Shown: piece after piece, positions 7,266 to 12,893 of the stretch | Position numbering within the stretch: the stretch's first letter is position 1 | How the letters are laid out: each line of letters starts with the position of its first letter | DNA from: Mycobacterium sp. | GTDB lineage: Bacteria > Actinomycetota > Actinomycetes > Mycobacteriales > Mycobacteriaceae | DNA: 12,893 nt | Direction of reading: 5' to 3' | NCBI GenBank assembly: GCA_023264755.1 | Contig: JAHFVB010000003.1 | Coordinates: forward strand, 1 to 12,893 | Translations under genes and position numbers: made by a program | Notes under the pieces: generated by a model | Told to the model about the DNA's origin: nothing | What the model saw: the letters and a program-made list of their open reading frames with translations, nothing else | The model's database searches: none

Positions 7266-7438
7266 ACATTCGGGCTGCCCATGGCCGCCACAACGCAGCC
7301 ATGCTCGATCCGAACGTCAAGGAGCGCCGCCGCGAGGAATTTGCTCACAGGTCGATAGCGCAGGTGGTGAACAAATGGAGACATGCCGGTGAATTACAGG
7401 CAGCGTCGGCGCAACCGTCAGGTCCTACCGTCGCTGTC

Positions 7439-7831
7439 ATGACGTCGTCGCAGCGTGCCCAGTATGTCCATGGCAAGCACGTCGTCGAAGTGGAGCACCG
7501 GCAGCGCGGTAATTCCTCGATCGGCTCGGGCGGAGCGACGAGCGGGCGGCCACCGATCGACTCGCATGCCGAGCTGAGACAAGCCGAGTACTACCAAGGG
7601 GTGTTCGACGTACTTCGTGCGACGGTCAACGACGAATTGACTCATCATCGCGCCTTCCTGGCCGCACGCGAGGCAGACGGCGACTTGTTGGGAGTCAGCC
7701 GGCTGAAGCGGATCATTCGCGCCAAGGAAGCCGAGCTCGCGGAGATCGACCACATCACGGACGCAATCAGCTACAGATTTCCGACCTCGCAGGTGCGCGA
7801 CGACCAGGCGTCGAGCATTGCGAGCCGATAG
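7439..7831 (+). CDS. Unidentified small helical protein
   Basis: A 130-residue protein from ATG 7439. I do not recognise a family. Residues about 1-45 look loose and polar. From about 46 to 112 the sequence is strongly helical and charged (AELRQAEYYQGVFDVL, then RLKRIIRAKEAELAEIDHI), consistent with a helical hairpin or short coiled coil; it has no cysteine, signal peptide or membrane segment. The frame is open back to ATG 7301 (176 residues). The 7343-7400 stretch carries many codons rare in this window (AGG, ATA, AAA, AGA, TTA), and neither ATG has a clear ribosome site, so I prefer the later start. That ATG overlaps the stop of a short upstream frame (7389-7442). It lies in the same direction as the LuxR-family gene, 230 bases beyond its stop, and may or may not be co-transcribed. 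Confidence 0.55.
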   Translation: MTSSQRAQYVHGKHVVEVEHRQRGNSSIGSGGATSGRPPIDSHAELRQAEYYQGVFDVLRATVNDELTHHRAFLAAREADGDLLGVSRLKRIIRAKEAELAEIDHITDAISYRFPTSQVRDDQASSIASR

Positions 7832-8131
7832 AACGCGTGCGAAGCGACAGTCGTTTGAGGACCGGCCGACATCGACTACACAGCCCGTCTCATTCCGTCG
7901 GCGGGATCCGACGCGTGCTCAGGTTGTAGCCGGCGACACAAGACCGATGCCCCAACATGTAGCTACTGAAATCGTCTGTGACCGAGCGCCGTTGGAACTG
8001 CGTGATCAGTAGGTTGATGCGATCGTAGTCGCGGGCTCGGATGCGCCCACCGGCTACAGTCGTTCTGTGCCCGGGGCGTTTGCCCCGCGGCGAGGATGCC
8101 GTTGTGACGGGACGGGGATTGGCGGTGACTG
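7832..8131. other. Intergenic region before the IclR gene
   Basis: About 300 bases with no gene I can support. A minus-strand frame crosses it but also runs into the IclR gene and has no ribosome site. The region probably holds the IclR promoter: see the -10 candidate at 8055. A small GC hairpin, CGGGGC-GTTT-GCCCCG (8072-8087), lies in the presumed leader. Confidence 0.5.
8055..8060 (+). promoter_or_regulatory. Possible -10 box of the IclR gene
   Basis: TACAGT fits the TAnnnT pattern of actinobacterial -10 boxes and would start transcription near 8067, giving a leader of about 65 bases that contains the hairpin at 8072-8087. No convincing -35 box lies 17 bases upstream. Confidence 0.3.
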
Positions 8132-8875
8132 GTGCGTAACGTCGTGACCGCTTTGGAGGTGCTGGAGGGCGTGGCGCGCAGCCAGCCTGTCGGATTGAGC
8201 GCCCTGGCCCGCAAATTGAACCTGCCAAAGACCACCGTGCACCGGTGTCTCACGACGTTGGCGGCGGCGGGTTGGGTCGCGGCTGCCTCCGACGCTCAAG
8301 CCCAATGGACGGTGACGTCAAGGGTTTTCACGGTGGCGTTCGCCGCAGCGAACCGCGTGGATCTGGCGAGCAACGTCGTGCCTCATCTGCATCGATTGGC
8401 ACGTGAGGTGCGGGCAAGTGCACGCGCTCGGATACGCGACGGCGACGAATTGATCGTCATCGAACACGCCGGCGTCGGCGGTTATACGGAGTCGTTGGCC
8501 GTCGGGACTCGGGACCTGTTGCATGACGGAGGCGCCGAAGGGGCGGTCGTCCTGGCTTATGCCCCGCCGGAAGAACTCGGCGAGTACATCGAGCGACACC
8601 ACCTCGGAGCGGACCGTGAGGCGTTTCGGCGTGAACACGCAGTCATCCGCTCCCGGGGGTTTGCGGTCGACAGCCAAGATCAGGGCGCAGCCACCACGTT
8701 CGCCGCCGCGATCCGGTTCGGGCCGGGCTGGCCACTGGGAACGGTGTCAGCGAAGATTCCTGTTGCCGTCGACGCCGTGGGCGTACGCGACAAACTGGGC
8801 GCGGCCGTCGCCGCCACGGCAGGCGACATCGCCGCCGACCTGGCCGCATCCAGTGGAGCCGTTCACTCGCCTTGA
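8132..8875 (+). CDS. IclR-family transcriptional regulator
   Basis: A 247-residue regulator with the two-part IclR build and normal length. The N-terminal winged helix-turn-helix covers about residues 1-60. Its helices are ALEVLEGVA, GLSALARKLNL and the recognition helix KTTVHRCLTTLAAAGWV. The effector-binding IclR domain follows from about residue 75 to 240, with the family-typical RIRDGDELIVIEH, VGTRDLLHDGGAEGAVVLAYAP and EHAVIRSRGFAVDSQDQGA stretches. In the last of these the usual DGE/DNE before the glycine-rich turn is replaced by SQDQ. It starts at GTG 8132 with GGCGG six bases upstream. IclR proteins commonly control adjacent catabolic genes, so the lipocalin-like gene 172 bases downstream is the likely target; a dyad lies between the two. 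Confidence 0.92.
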   Translation: MRNVVTALEVLEGVARSQPVGLSALARKLNLPKTTVHRCLTTLAAAGWVAAASDAQAQWTVTSRVFTVAFAAANRVDLASNVVPHLHRLAREVRASARARIRDGDELIVIEHAGVGGYTESLAVGTRDLLHDGGAEGAVVLAYAPPEELGEYIERHHLGADREAFRREHAVIRSRGFAVDSQDQGAATTFAAAIRFGPGWPLGTVSAKIPVAVDAVGVRDKLGAAVAATAGDIAADLAASSGAVHSP

Positions 8876-8937
8876 CCCATCCCTGGGCGCTGACGACGAA
8901 CTGACGGCATTTCCCTCGGAGCCGCCCGACGATCGGT

Positions 8938-8954
8938 GGTCCGTGTGGCGGACC
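8938..8954. promoter_or_regulatory. Candidate IclR operator, GGTCCG-TGTGG-CGGACC dyad
   Basis: A perfect dyad with 6-bp arms and a 5-bp spacer (17 bp in all) sits between the IclR gene and the lipocalin-like gene, about 95 bases before the latter's start. A second, outer pair ATCGGT (8932-8937) and ACCGAT (8952-8957) overlaps it. Size and place suit an IclR-family site, but the link is inferred from position. Confidence 0.4.
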
Positions 8955-9047
8955 GATGGCCCCGCGGCGTCGCTGGCGCCTAAACACTCGTCGGTATGAG
9001 CCCGTCGGTACCTCGACCGGGCACGTATCCCAGGGAAGGAACCAGAA

Positions 9048-10172
9048 ATGAACACACTGCCGCTGAGGTTGGCCCATTCTCCGCAGGACTATCAGGCGCT
9101 GGGGTTGCAGCCCGGTCAGATCACCGCCAGCGAACAGCGGATGCACGTCGACGGTAGTCCCGGAACGATGGAATGGTGGTTCATGAAAGCAGATTTGGAC
9201 GGCTGCATGGTGGCGATCGGCATGATGACCTGTCCATATTTCCTCGCCGAGCTCGGCCTGAAACCAGGCGTGAGCCTGTTCGTTACGCTGCCCGACGGGA
9301 CCGTGATCGACTCGAGTGCGGTCTTCTCTGCTGATGATTGGTCGTCCGCCCCTGGCGATGACTGCGATGTCCAGGTTGGCAAGAATCGCTTCCGGCGTAT
9401 CGACGCCAATACCTACCACGCTCATTTCGAGAACAACGGCTACACCGTTGACCTTGAACTCACTCCCACCGCACCCGAATGGCGACCGGAGGCTGGGCAC
9501 ATCATCTTCGGCGAGAACGACGAGAACGTCTTCGGTTGGTCCATCCCGGTACCCGCTGGCGACATCCACGTGGTCATCCGTGGCAACGGGCTCGACATCG
9601 ACGGCCATGGCACCGGATACATCGACCGCGGCTGGATGAACAAGCCGCTCGGCGAATTCCTGCACGACTGGAACTGGTTCCATTGGGAGTTCAACGACTA
9701 CACCGTTCTCGCGGTGTACATGACGTTCGAGAAGGAATACGGCTACCCCGACATTCCATTCTTCATGGTGTTCCGCGGCGACCAACTGCTCGCCGGGGGA
9801 CCGGGCACCCAGGACAGTGACCACATCACCTATGGCATCGAAGGCTCCCAGGTGGACCCAGTAACCGGCAAGCCGGTACCGGACGCATTCACCTACGACT
9901 ATCGCGACGGTGCCACTCGCTTCACCCTGTCGGTCAAGAACGAGACGGCAACTGCCCAAATCAATTTCGCCGACGTTCTGCCTGGAACCGAAGCGGAGAA
10001 GTCGCAGGCCTCGATTTATGGTGGCGCCATGCTGCGATTCACCGGACCCGCCGAACTCACTCACTACGAAGATGGCGAAGTCGTCGAGCGAGTCCAGGTC
10101 CGGACGGGCCCGTTCTACGAACTCATGTACATGGGCGCCGCATCCGTGACGTCTGGCGCCACCAGGGGGTAG
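9048..10172 (+). CDS. CrtC/AttH-type lipocalin-like domain protein
   Basis: A 374-residue soluble protein rich in beta strands. The EWWF motif (residues 42-45) and the later GTGYIDRGW with LHDWNWFHWEF (about 188-215) are typical of the hydroxyneurosporene synthase (CrtC)/AttH lipocalin-like superfamily. This group has two consecutive lipocalin-like barrels and includes carotenoid hydratases and cyclases or isomerases acting on terpenoid and polyketide substrates. Conserved Trp, Asp and His residues line the pocket in known members. No signal peptide or membrane helix is seen. GGAAGGA lies about 7 bases before the ATG. It follows the IclR gene and precedes a TetR gene, an EthD-like gene and an SDR, so a role in changing or carrying a hydrophobic compound is a fair inference. 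The reaction is unknown. I give no gene symbol because CrtC function without other carotenoid genes is unlikely. Confidence 0.82.
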   Translation: MNTLPLRLAHSPQDYQALGLQPGQITASEQRMHVDGSPGTMEWWFMKADLDGCMVAIGMMTCPYFLAELGLKPGVSLFVTLPDGTVIDSSAVFSADDWSSAPGDDCDVQVGKNRFRRIDANTYHAHFENNGYTVDLELTPTAPEWRPEAGHIIFGENDENVFGWSIPVPAGDIHVVIRGNGLDIDGHGTGYIDRGWMNKPLGEFLHDWNWFHWEFNDYTVLAVYMTFEKEYGYPDIPFFMVFRGDQLLAGGPGTQDSDHITYGIEGSQVDPVTGKPVPDAFTYDYRDGATRFTLSVKNETATAQINFADVLPGTEAEKSQASIYGGAMLRFTGPAELTHYEDGEVVERVQVRTGPFYELMYMGAASVTSGATRG

Positions 10173-10187
10173 AGCGGGTGGCGCCGG
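10153..10187. terminator. Hairpin across the stop of the lipocalin-like gene
   Basis: GGCGCCACC (10155-10163) pairs perfectly with GGTGGCGCC (10177-10185). Two more base pairs outside, one a G-T, give an 11-bp stem with a 13-base loop. The TAG stop (10170-10172) lies in the loop. There is no T-run. It probably ends or attenuates transcription before the separately controlled TetR gene. Confidence 0.5.
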
Positions 10188-10224
10188 CTACGCGAAACTC
10201 GACCGCGAAACGTGCCCTGCGTCA

Positions 10225-10257
10225 CATACTGACCAAATGAGGAATTTGGTCAGTATG
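10225..10257. promoter_or_regulatory. TetR-type operator, perfect 14-5-14 inverted repeat
   Basis: CATACTGACCAAAT (10225-10238) and its exact reverse complement ATTTGGTCAGTATG (10244-10257) flank GAGGA. The dyad ends 10 bases before the ATG at 10268 of the TetR gene and is the strongest in the window. The inner TGACCAAAT/ATTTGGTCA arms look like a TetR-family site. The right arm overlaps a -10-like TATGCT (10254-10259), so a bound regulator would block the promoter. The evident model is autorepression of the TetR-EthD unit, relieved by a ligand. Confidence 0.8.
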
Positions 10258-10267
10258 CTCGCAGGGC

Positions 10268-11047
10268 ATGGCGGTGAGGCGCAACCGTTTCATCGACGCG
10301 ATCACGCCGCCAAGATCGAAAGGTCATGTGCTGATGAATTGCCTTCCCGAGGATCAGTCCGACAAGGCTCGCCGAACACTGGCCGCAGCCCACGACCTGC
10401 TCACCACCCGCGGGATTAAAGCAGTCACGATGTCCGATGTGGCGGAGAAGGCCTACGTCGGCAAGGGCACCGTGTACCTGTATTGGCCCACCAAGGATGA
10501 CCTTCTCGTGGGTTTGATCGCGCGCGACATGCTCGCCGTCGTCGACACCTTGGTCGCAGAACTCACGGCCGACCCCGAGCTGGCTCGACCATCCCGATTC
10601 TGCCTGTTGGTATTCCAGACCATTACGAACCGGCCCCTTGTCGCAGCGTTCGATGCTCACGATCGCGATCTGCTCGGAGCCATACTCGAGCATCCCCGCG
10701 CCATGGCCTTCGATGAAGCACTGGGACCGCGGGCGCTTGTCAGCGCCCTGGTTCCCGTCTGGCGCCGCTTCGGCTTGGCCAGGACTGATTGGGACGTCGA
10801 AGAACAAGTTTTGAGCCTGCACGCTCTGACGATCGGAATCAAGGAATCCACCGTGAGACCGCTGCCGCGTTTTGCCGGCGACTACACGCACGTTTACCGC
10901 AAGTGCGTCACGGCACTGCTGGGGCCTGAAGACGCTGACGAAGCCCAGATCGCATCTGCGGCAAGCGAAATCATCGACAAGCTCTCAGTCGGGCGCGCCG
11001 CCGCCAGGTCGTCATTGGTCATCAGCGAGTCACGACAGAACCGCTGA
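10268..11047 (+). CDS. TetR/AcrR-family transcriptional regulator, probably autoregulated
   Basis: A 259-residue regulator if started at ATG 10268. The DNA-binding domain spans about residues 33-80, with the HTH TMSDVAEKAYVGKGTVYLYW (about 54-73) followed by PTKDDLL. The rest is a long helical ligand-binding domain. The N-terminal 21 residues (MAVRRNRFIDA...) are an unusual basic extension. Starts at GTG 10328 or ATG 10334, preceded by AAAGG at 10319-10323, would remove it and give a protein of about 237 residues. ATG 10268 has no ribosome site, but it lies 8 bases after a -10-like TATGCT, so a leaderless message is possible. It lies directly behind the 14-5-14 operator and 72 bases before the EthD-like gene, which is probably in the same transcript. 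It is not a close paralogue of the TetR array at 699-3147 by eye. Confidence 0.9.
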   Translation: MAVRRNRFIDAITPPRSKGHVLMNCLPEDQSDKARRTLAAAHDLLTTRGIKAVTMSDVAEKAYVGKGTVYLYWPTKDDLLVGLIARDMLAVVDTLVAELTADPELARPSRFCLLVFQTITNRPLVAAFDAHDRDLLGAILEHPRAMAFDEALGPRALVSALVPVWRRFGLARTDWDVEEQVLSLHALTIGIKESTVRPLPRFAGDYTHVYRKCVTALLGPEDADEAQIASAASEIIDKLSVGRAAARSSLVISESRQNR

Positions 11048-11119
11048 TCTTCTTCTGCCACATCGAATATGTCCACCAGGACACCGGCACATCATCGAAT
11101 CAGACAGGAAGTGTTAACG

Positions 11120-11836
11120 ATGCTCAAGGTCACGATCCTTCTCAAGGCCAGCCCATCCGTCGAGCTCGGCGAGTTCGTCGCTCAACGCACCGATGCCTCG
11201 GAGGCGATCTTCGATCGTTTGGCGCACACCAAAGGAGCGCTCCGGTACGCCCAGAATCACTGTTTGCCGGCCGACAACCCCATCGCCAGCGCGGGGAGCA
11301 GCGCATTCGACGCTGCGGAAGAGTACTGGTTCGACACCATCGAGGCGGCCCGCGAATTCTTCTCCGATCCCGGAGCTACGGTTCTGCGCGACCAACCAAC
11401 AATCGACCTGTCGGCATGCCGGGAAGTCGCTGGCAACGTTCACCCGATCTGGGATTCCGCCCCTGAGGCGACCAAGATTCTCATCTTCGGACGACGCAAG
11501 CCCGGACTGTCGGTCGAGGAGTACCGCCACCATTGGATCAACGTCCACGGACCGCTGGCGATGGCCAGCCCGTTCGGCCACGAGGTGCGTGGACGAGTGG
11601 AGTATTGCCCTGCAGACGAACTCCACGTCACTGGATTGCAATTGGCCGACGTCGACGGCACTGGCACACTGACCGTGAAGGTGGGCCCGGACGGCTTTGG
11701 CGACCTGACGGACAACGACTACTACCGTGATGTCCTAGCGCCAGACGAACTACGCTTCGGCGACCCGGCGCATTCCAGCGGCATGGTGGTCATCGAGGAC
11801 TGCGTATGGGGTGAAATGCCCTACACGATCCGCTGA
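11120..11836 (+). CDS. EthD-type dimeric alpha-beta barrel protein (two tandem domains)
   Basis: A 238-residue protein containing two ferredoxin-like EthD/Dabb domains. The first runs from about 2 to 110 (KVTILLKASPSVELGEFVAQR..., then a strand-rich AEEYWFDT stretch). The second runs from about 118 to 235 and has the characteristic KILIFGRRKPGLSVEEYRHHW with NVHGPLA (about 119-147). EthD proteins are small cofactor-free enzymes or helper proteins found with oxidative catabolism of ethers, aromatics, steroids and polyketides. A fused pair would form the usual dimeric barrel within one chain. ATG 11120 is chosen because AGGAAG lies about 8 bases upstream; the frame extends back to 11069 without support. 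It follows the TetR gene by 72 bases, and that gap contains a TGTCC-ACCA-GGACA dyad (11070-11083). It converges on the SDR gene with only 19 bases between the stops. Confidence 0.85.
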   Translation: MLKVTILLKASPSVELGEFVAQRTDASEAIFDRLAHTKGALRYAQNHCLPADNPIASAGSSAFDAAEEYWFDTIEAAREFFSDPGATVLRDQPTIDLSACREVAGNVHPIWDSAPEATKILIFGRRKPGLSVEEYRHHWINVHGPLAMASPFGHEVRGRVEYCPADELHVTGLQLADVDGTGTLTVKVGPDGFGDLTDNDYYRDVLAPDELRFGDPAHSSGMVVIEDCVWGEMPYTIR

Positions 11837-11855
11837 AGTCGCACCTGCCCGCCGG

Positions 11856-12815
11856 TCAGGCCTGCTCTCCGACACTCAGTGCCTCGAGGACGAAGTCGGC
11901 TGGACTCGAGTAGGCGTCCTTGCCCTTGACGCCCTGCATGAATCCGGTGTGTTGAACCGGCACGTCCGCCAACGCCGCAGACAACGATTCCACCGTCCAG
12001 CCGTTCTCGCCATTGTCGATGTGATGTCCCACTGACCAGCCGTCGAAGATGGTGATGTCGTCGCCGACGACTCCGAAGATTCGGCCGGTGAATCGCAGCC
12101 CGGGAGACGATAGATATGTGACCAGTGCGGCTGCGTGTTCTGGGGCAAATCGGTCGAATCCGTCAGCAACCGGCTGGACCAATTCAGCGAAGATGGCCTC
12201 GCTGCTGCGGGTACGAGCCACCGGCGCAACGCCGTTCACGCGGACGCCGAGGTCCGCTAGCTCCATTGCGCTGGTGATGGTCAACGCTGCCACACCAGCT
12301 TTCGCGGCGGCGTACATCGGATTGCCGGGCACGGGTGTCAGCCCGATGCCGGAGCTGATATTGACGATTCGACGGCCGGCTTCCGGGCCTTGCTTTCGCC
12401 AGTATGATGCTGCCCAATGGCTCACTGCCGCAGTGCCGTTCAAGACGACGTCGATGGTGCGTTCCCAATCGAAGCGGGTCGCCGCGTCAATCGGAGCGAA
12501 TCGGTTGATGGCCGCATTGTTGACCACGATGTCGAGCCGGCCGAATGTGTCGACCGCAGTGTCGATGAGACCCTCAACCGCATCCCAGTCGGAGATGTCG
12601 ATGGTGTTGGCCACGGCGCGACCGCCGGCAGCTGTGATCGATTGGACCGCCCCGTCTGCGGGCCCGCTGCTCGGTACGCCGTCGCCGGCGAGTTCGCCGC
12701 CAAGATCGTTCACGACCACTGCCGCTCCGGCTCGGGCGAGTGCTTCGGCATGTGCGCGGCCCAGGCCTCGTCCACCGCCGGTCACGATTGCGACTTTGCC
12801 ATCCAGTTCGGGCAT
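11856..12815 (-). CDS. Short-chain dehydrogenase/reductase (classical SDR, 17-beta-HSD4-like)
   Basis: A 319-residue NAD(P)-dependent oxidoreductase with the classical SDR signature. The nucleotide-binding TGGGRGLG is at about 12-19, VVNDLGG (34-40) at the end of the second strand, NNAA at 99-102, and the catalytic Asn126, Ser155, Tyr168 and Lys172 (YAAAK). Asp37 after the second strand favours NAD(H). The VVNDLGG form and the longer C-terminal tail (about 250-319, DDITIFDGW...) resemble the hydroxyacyl-CoA or steroid dehydrogenases of the 17-beta-HSD4 group seen in mycobacteria. Its substrate is therefore probably a hydroxyl group on a lipid, steroid or CoA ester. I chose the ATG ending at 12815 because AGGAG (12822-12826) lies 6 bases from it; the ATG two codons earlier abuts that site. 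It is convergent with the EthD-like gene and may share its pathway. Confidence 0.92.
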   Translation of the reverse strand: MPELDGKVAIVTGGGRGLGRAHAEALARAGAAVVVNDLGGELAGDGVPSSGPADGAVQSITAAGGRAVANTIDISDWDAVEGLIDTAVDTFGRLDIVVNNAAINRFAPIDAATRFDWERTIDVVLNGTAAVSHWAASYWRKQGPEAGRRIVNISSGIGLTPVPGNPMYAAAKAGVAALTITSAMELADLGVRVNGVAPVARTRSSEAIFAELVQPVADGFDRFAPEHAAALVTYLSSPGLRFTGRIFGVVGDDITIFDGWSVGHHIDNGENGWTVESLSAALADVPVQHTGFMQGVKGKDAYSSPADFVLEALSVGEQA

Positions 12816-12849
12816 GTCCATCTCCTGGGTTGAAAAGCTTTGGGCGCGT

Positions 12850-12859
12850 GGGACGTCCC
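12850..12859. promoter_or_regulatory. GGGACGTCCC palindrome upstream of the SDR gene
   Basis: A perfect 10-bp palindrome lies about 35 bases upstream of the SDR start, in the right place for an operator on its promoter. Which regulator would bind is unknown; it shares no core with the dyads at 484, 8938 or 10225. The remaining end of the window (12860-12893) shows no gene. Confidence 0.3.
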
Positions 12860-12893
12860 GCGTCGCGCGGTTCTCCTGCGGATGACCTTCAGC

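Noticed and set aside
7890..8228. Minus-strand frame crossing the gap before the IclR gene, ending in a protein-like segment
   Set aside because: The end portion (after about residue 60) looks somewhat protein-like, but it has no start with a ribosome site and its first third is antisense to the IclR gene. It could be a gene remnant, but I cannot support it.
8643..10064. A 473-codon open frame on the minus strand across the IclR end and the lipocalin-like gene
   Set aside because: It overlaps two genes with clear family motifs and a good ribosome site. The antisense product has no domain I recognise and ends in an Arg-rich stretch.
12049..12885. A 278-codon plus-strand frame over the SDR gene
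   Set aside because: The SDR on the other strand has all catalytic motifs in order. This frame is a Ser/Pro/Ala-rich shadow.

Overview
The window is high-GC DNA with GTG as well as ATG starts, many regulators and a small secreted protein with an AxA signal-peptidase site. This suggests an actinobacterium, most likely of the Mycobacterium/Mycolicibacterium or Rhodococcus type. That is inferred from sequence style; no marker gene is present. No tRNA, rRNA, CRISPR array, transposase or phage gene was recognised.

Left part (1-3316). The tail of an unidentified gene (1-138) converges on a small secreted protein gene (196-426, minus). A rightward array of three TetR-type genes follows. The first (699-1334) is a normal TetR regulator. 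The second (1446-2093) keeps the TetR size and shape but has a degraded helix-turn-helix. The third (2107-3147) keeps only the TetR ligand-binding half, clearly homologous to that of the first gene. It has no DNA-binding domain and continues into one membrane helix and a tail of about 150 residues rich in Pro, Ser, Thr, Ala and Gly. A 15-bp perfect hairpin lies between the array and the convergent tenA gene. This array is the most unusual thing in the window.

Middle (3483-7831). A TenA-family thiamine-salvage gene (minus) is divergent from a very large LuxR-family ATP-binding regulator (LAL/MalT-like: N-terminal P-loop ATPase, C-terminal LuxR helix-turn-helix). A small unidentified helical protein follows.

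Right part (8132-12893). An IclR regulator is followed by a CrtC/AttH-type lipocalin-like protein. Next comes a TetR regulator with a perfect 14-5-14 operator overlapping its start region, then an EthD-type dimeric alpha-beta barrel protein, and convergently an SDR oxidoreductase. Together these resemble a small accessory cluster acting on a hydrophobic compound (terpenoid, steroid or aromatic). The substrate is not visible in the sequence. Six of the twelve confidently called genes are regulators or regulator-derived, and several promoter regions carry good dyads that look like operators.
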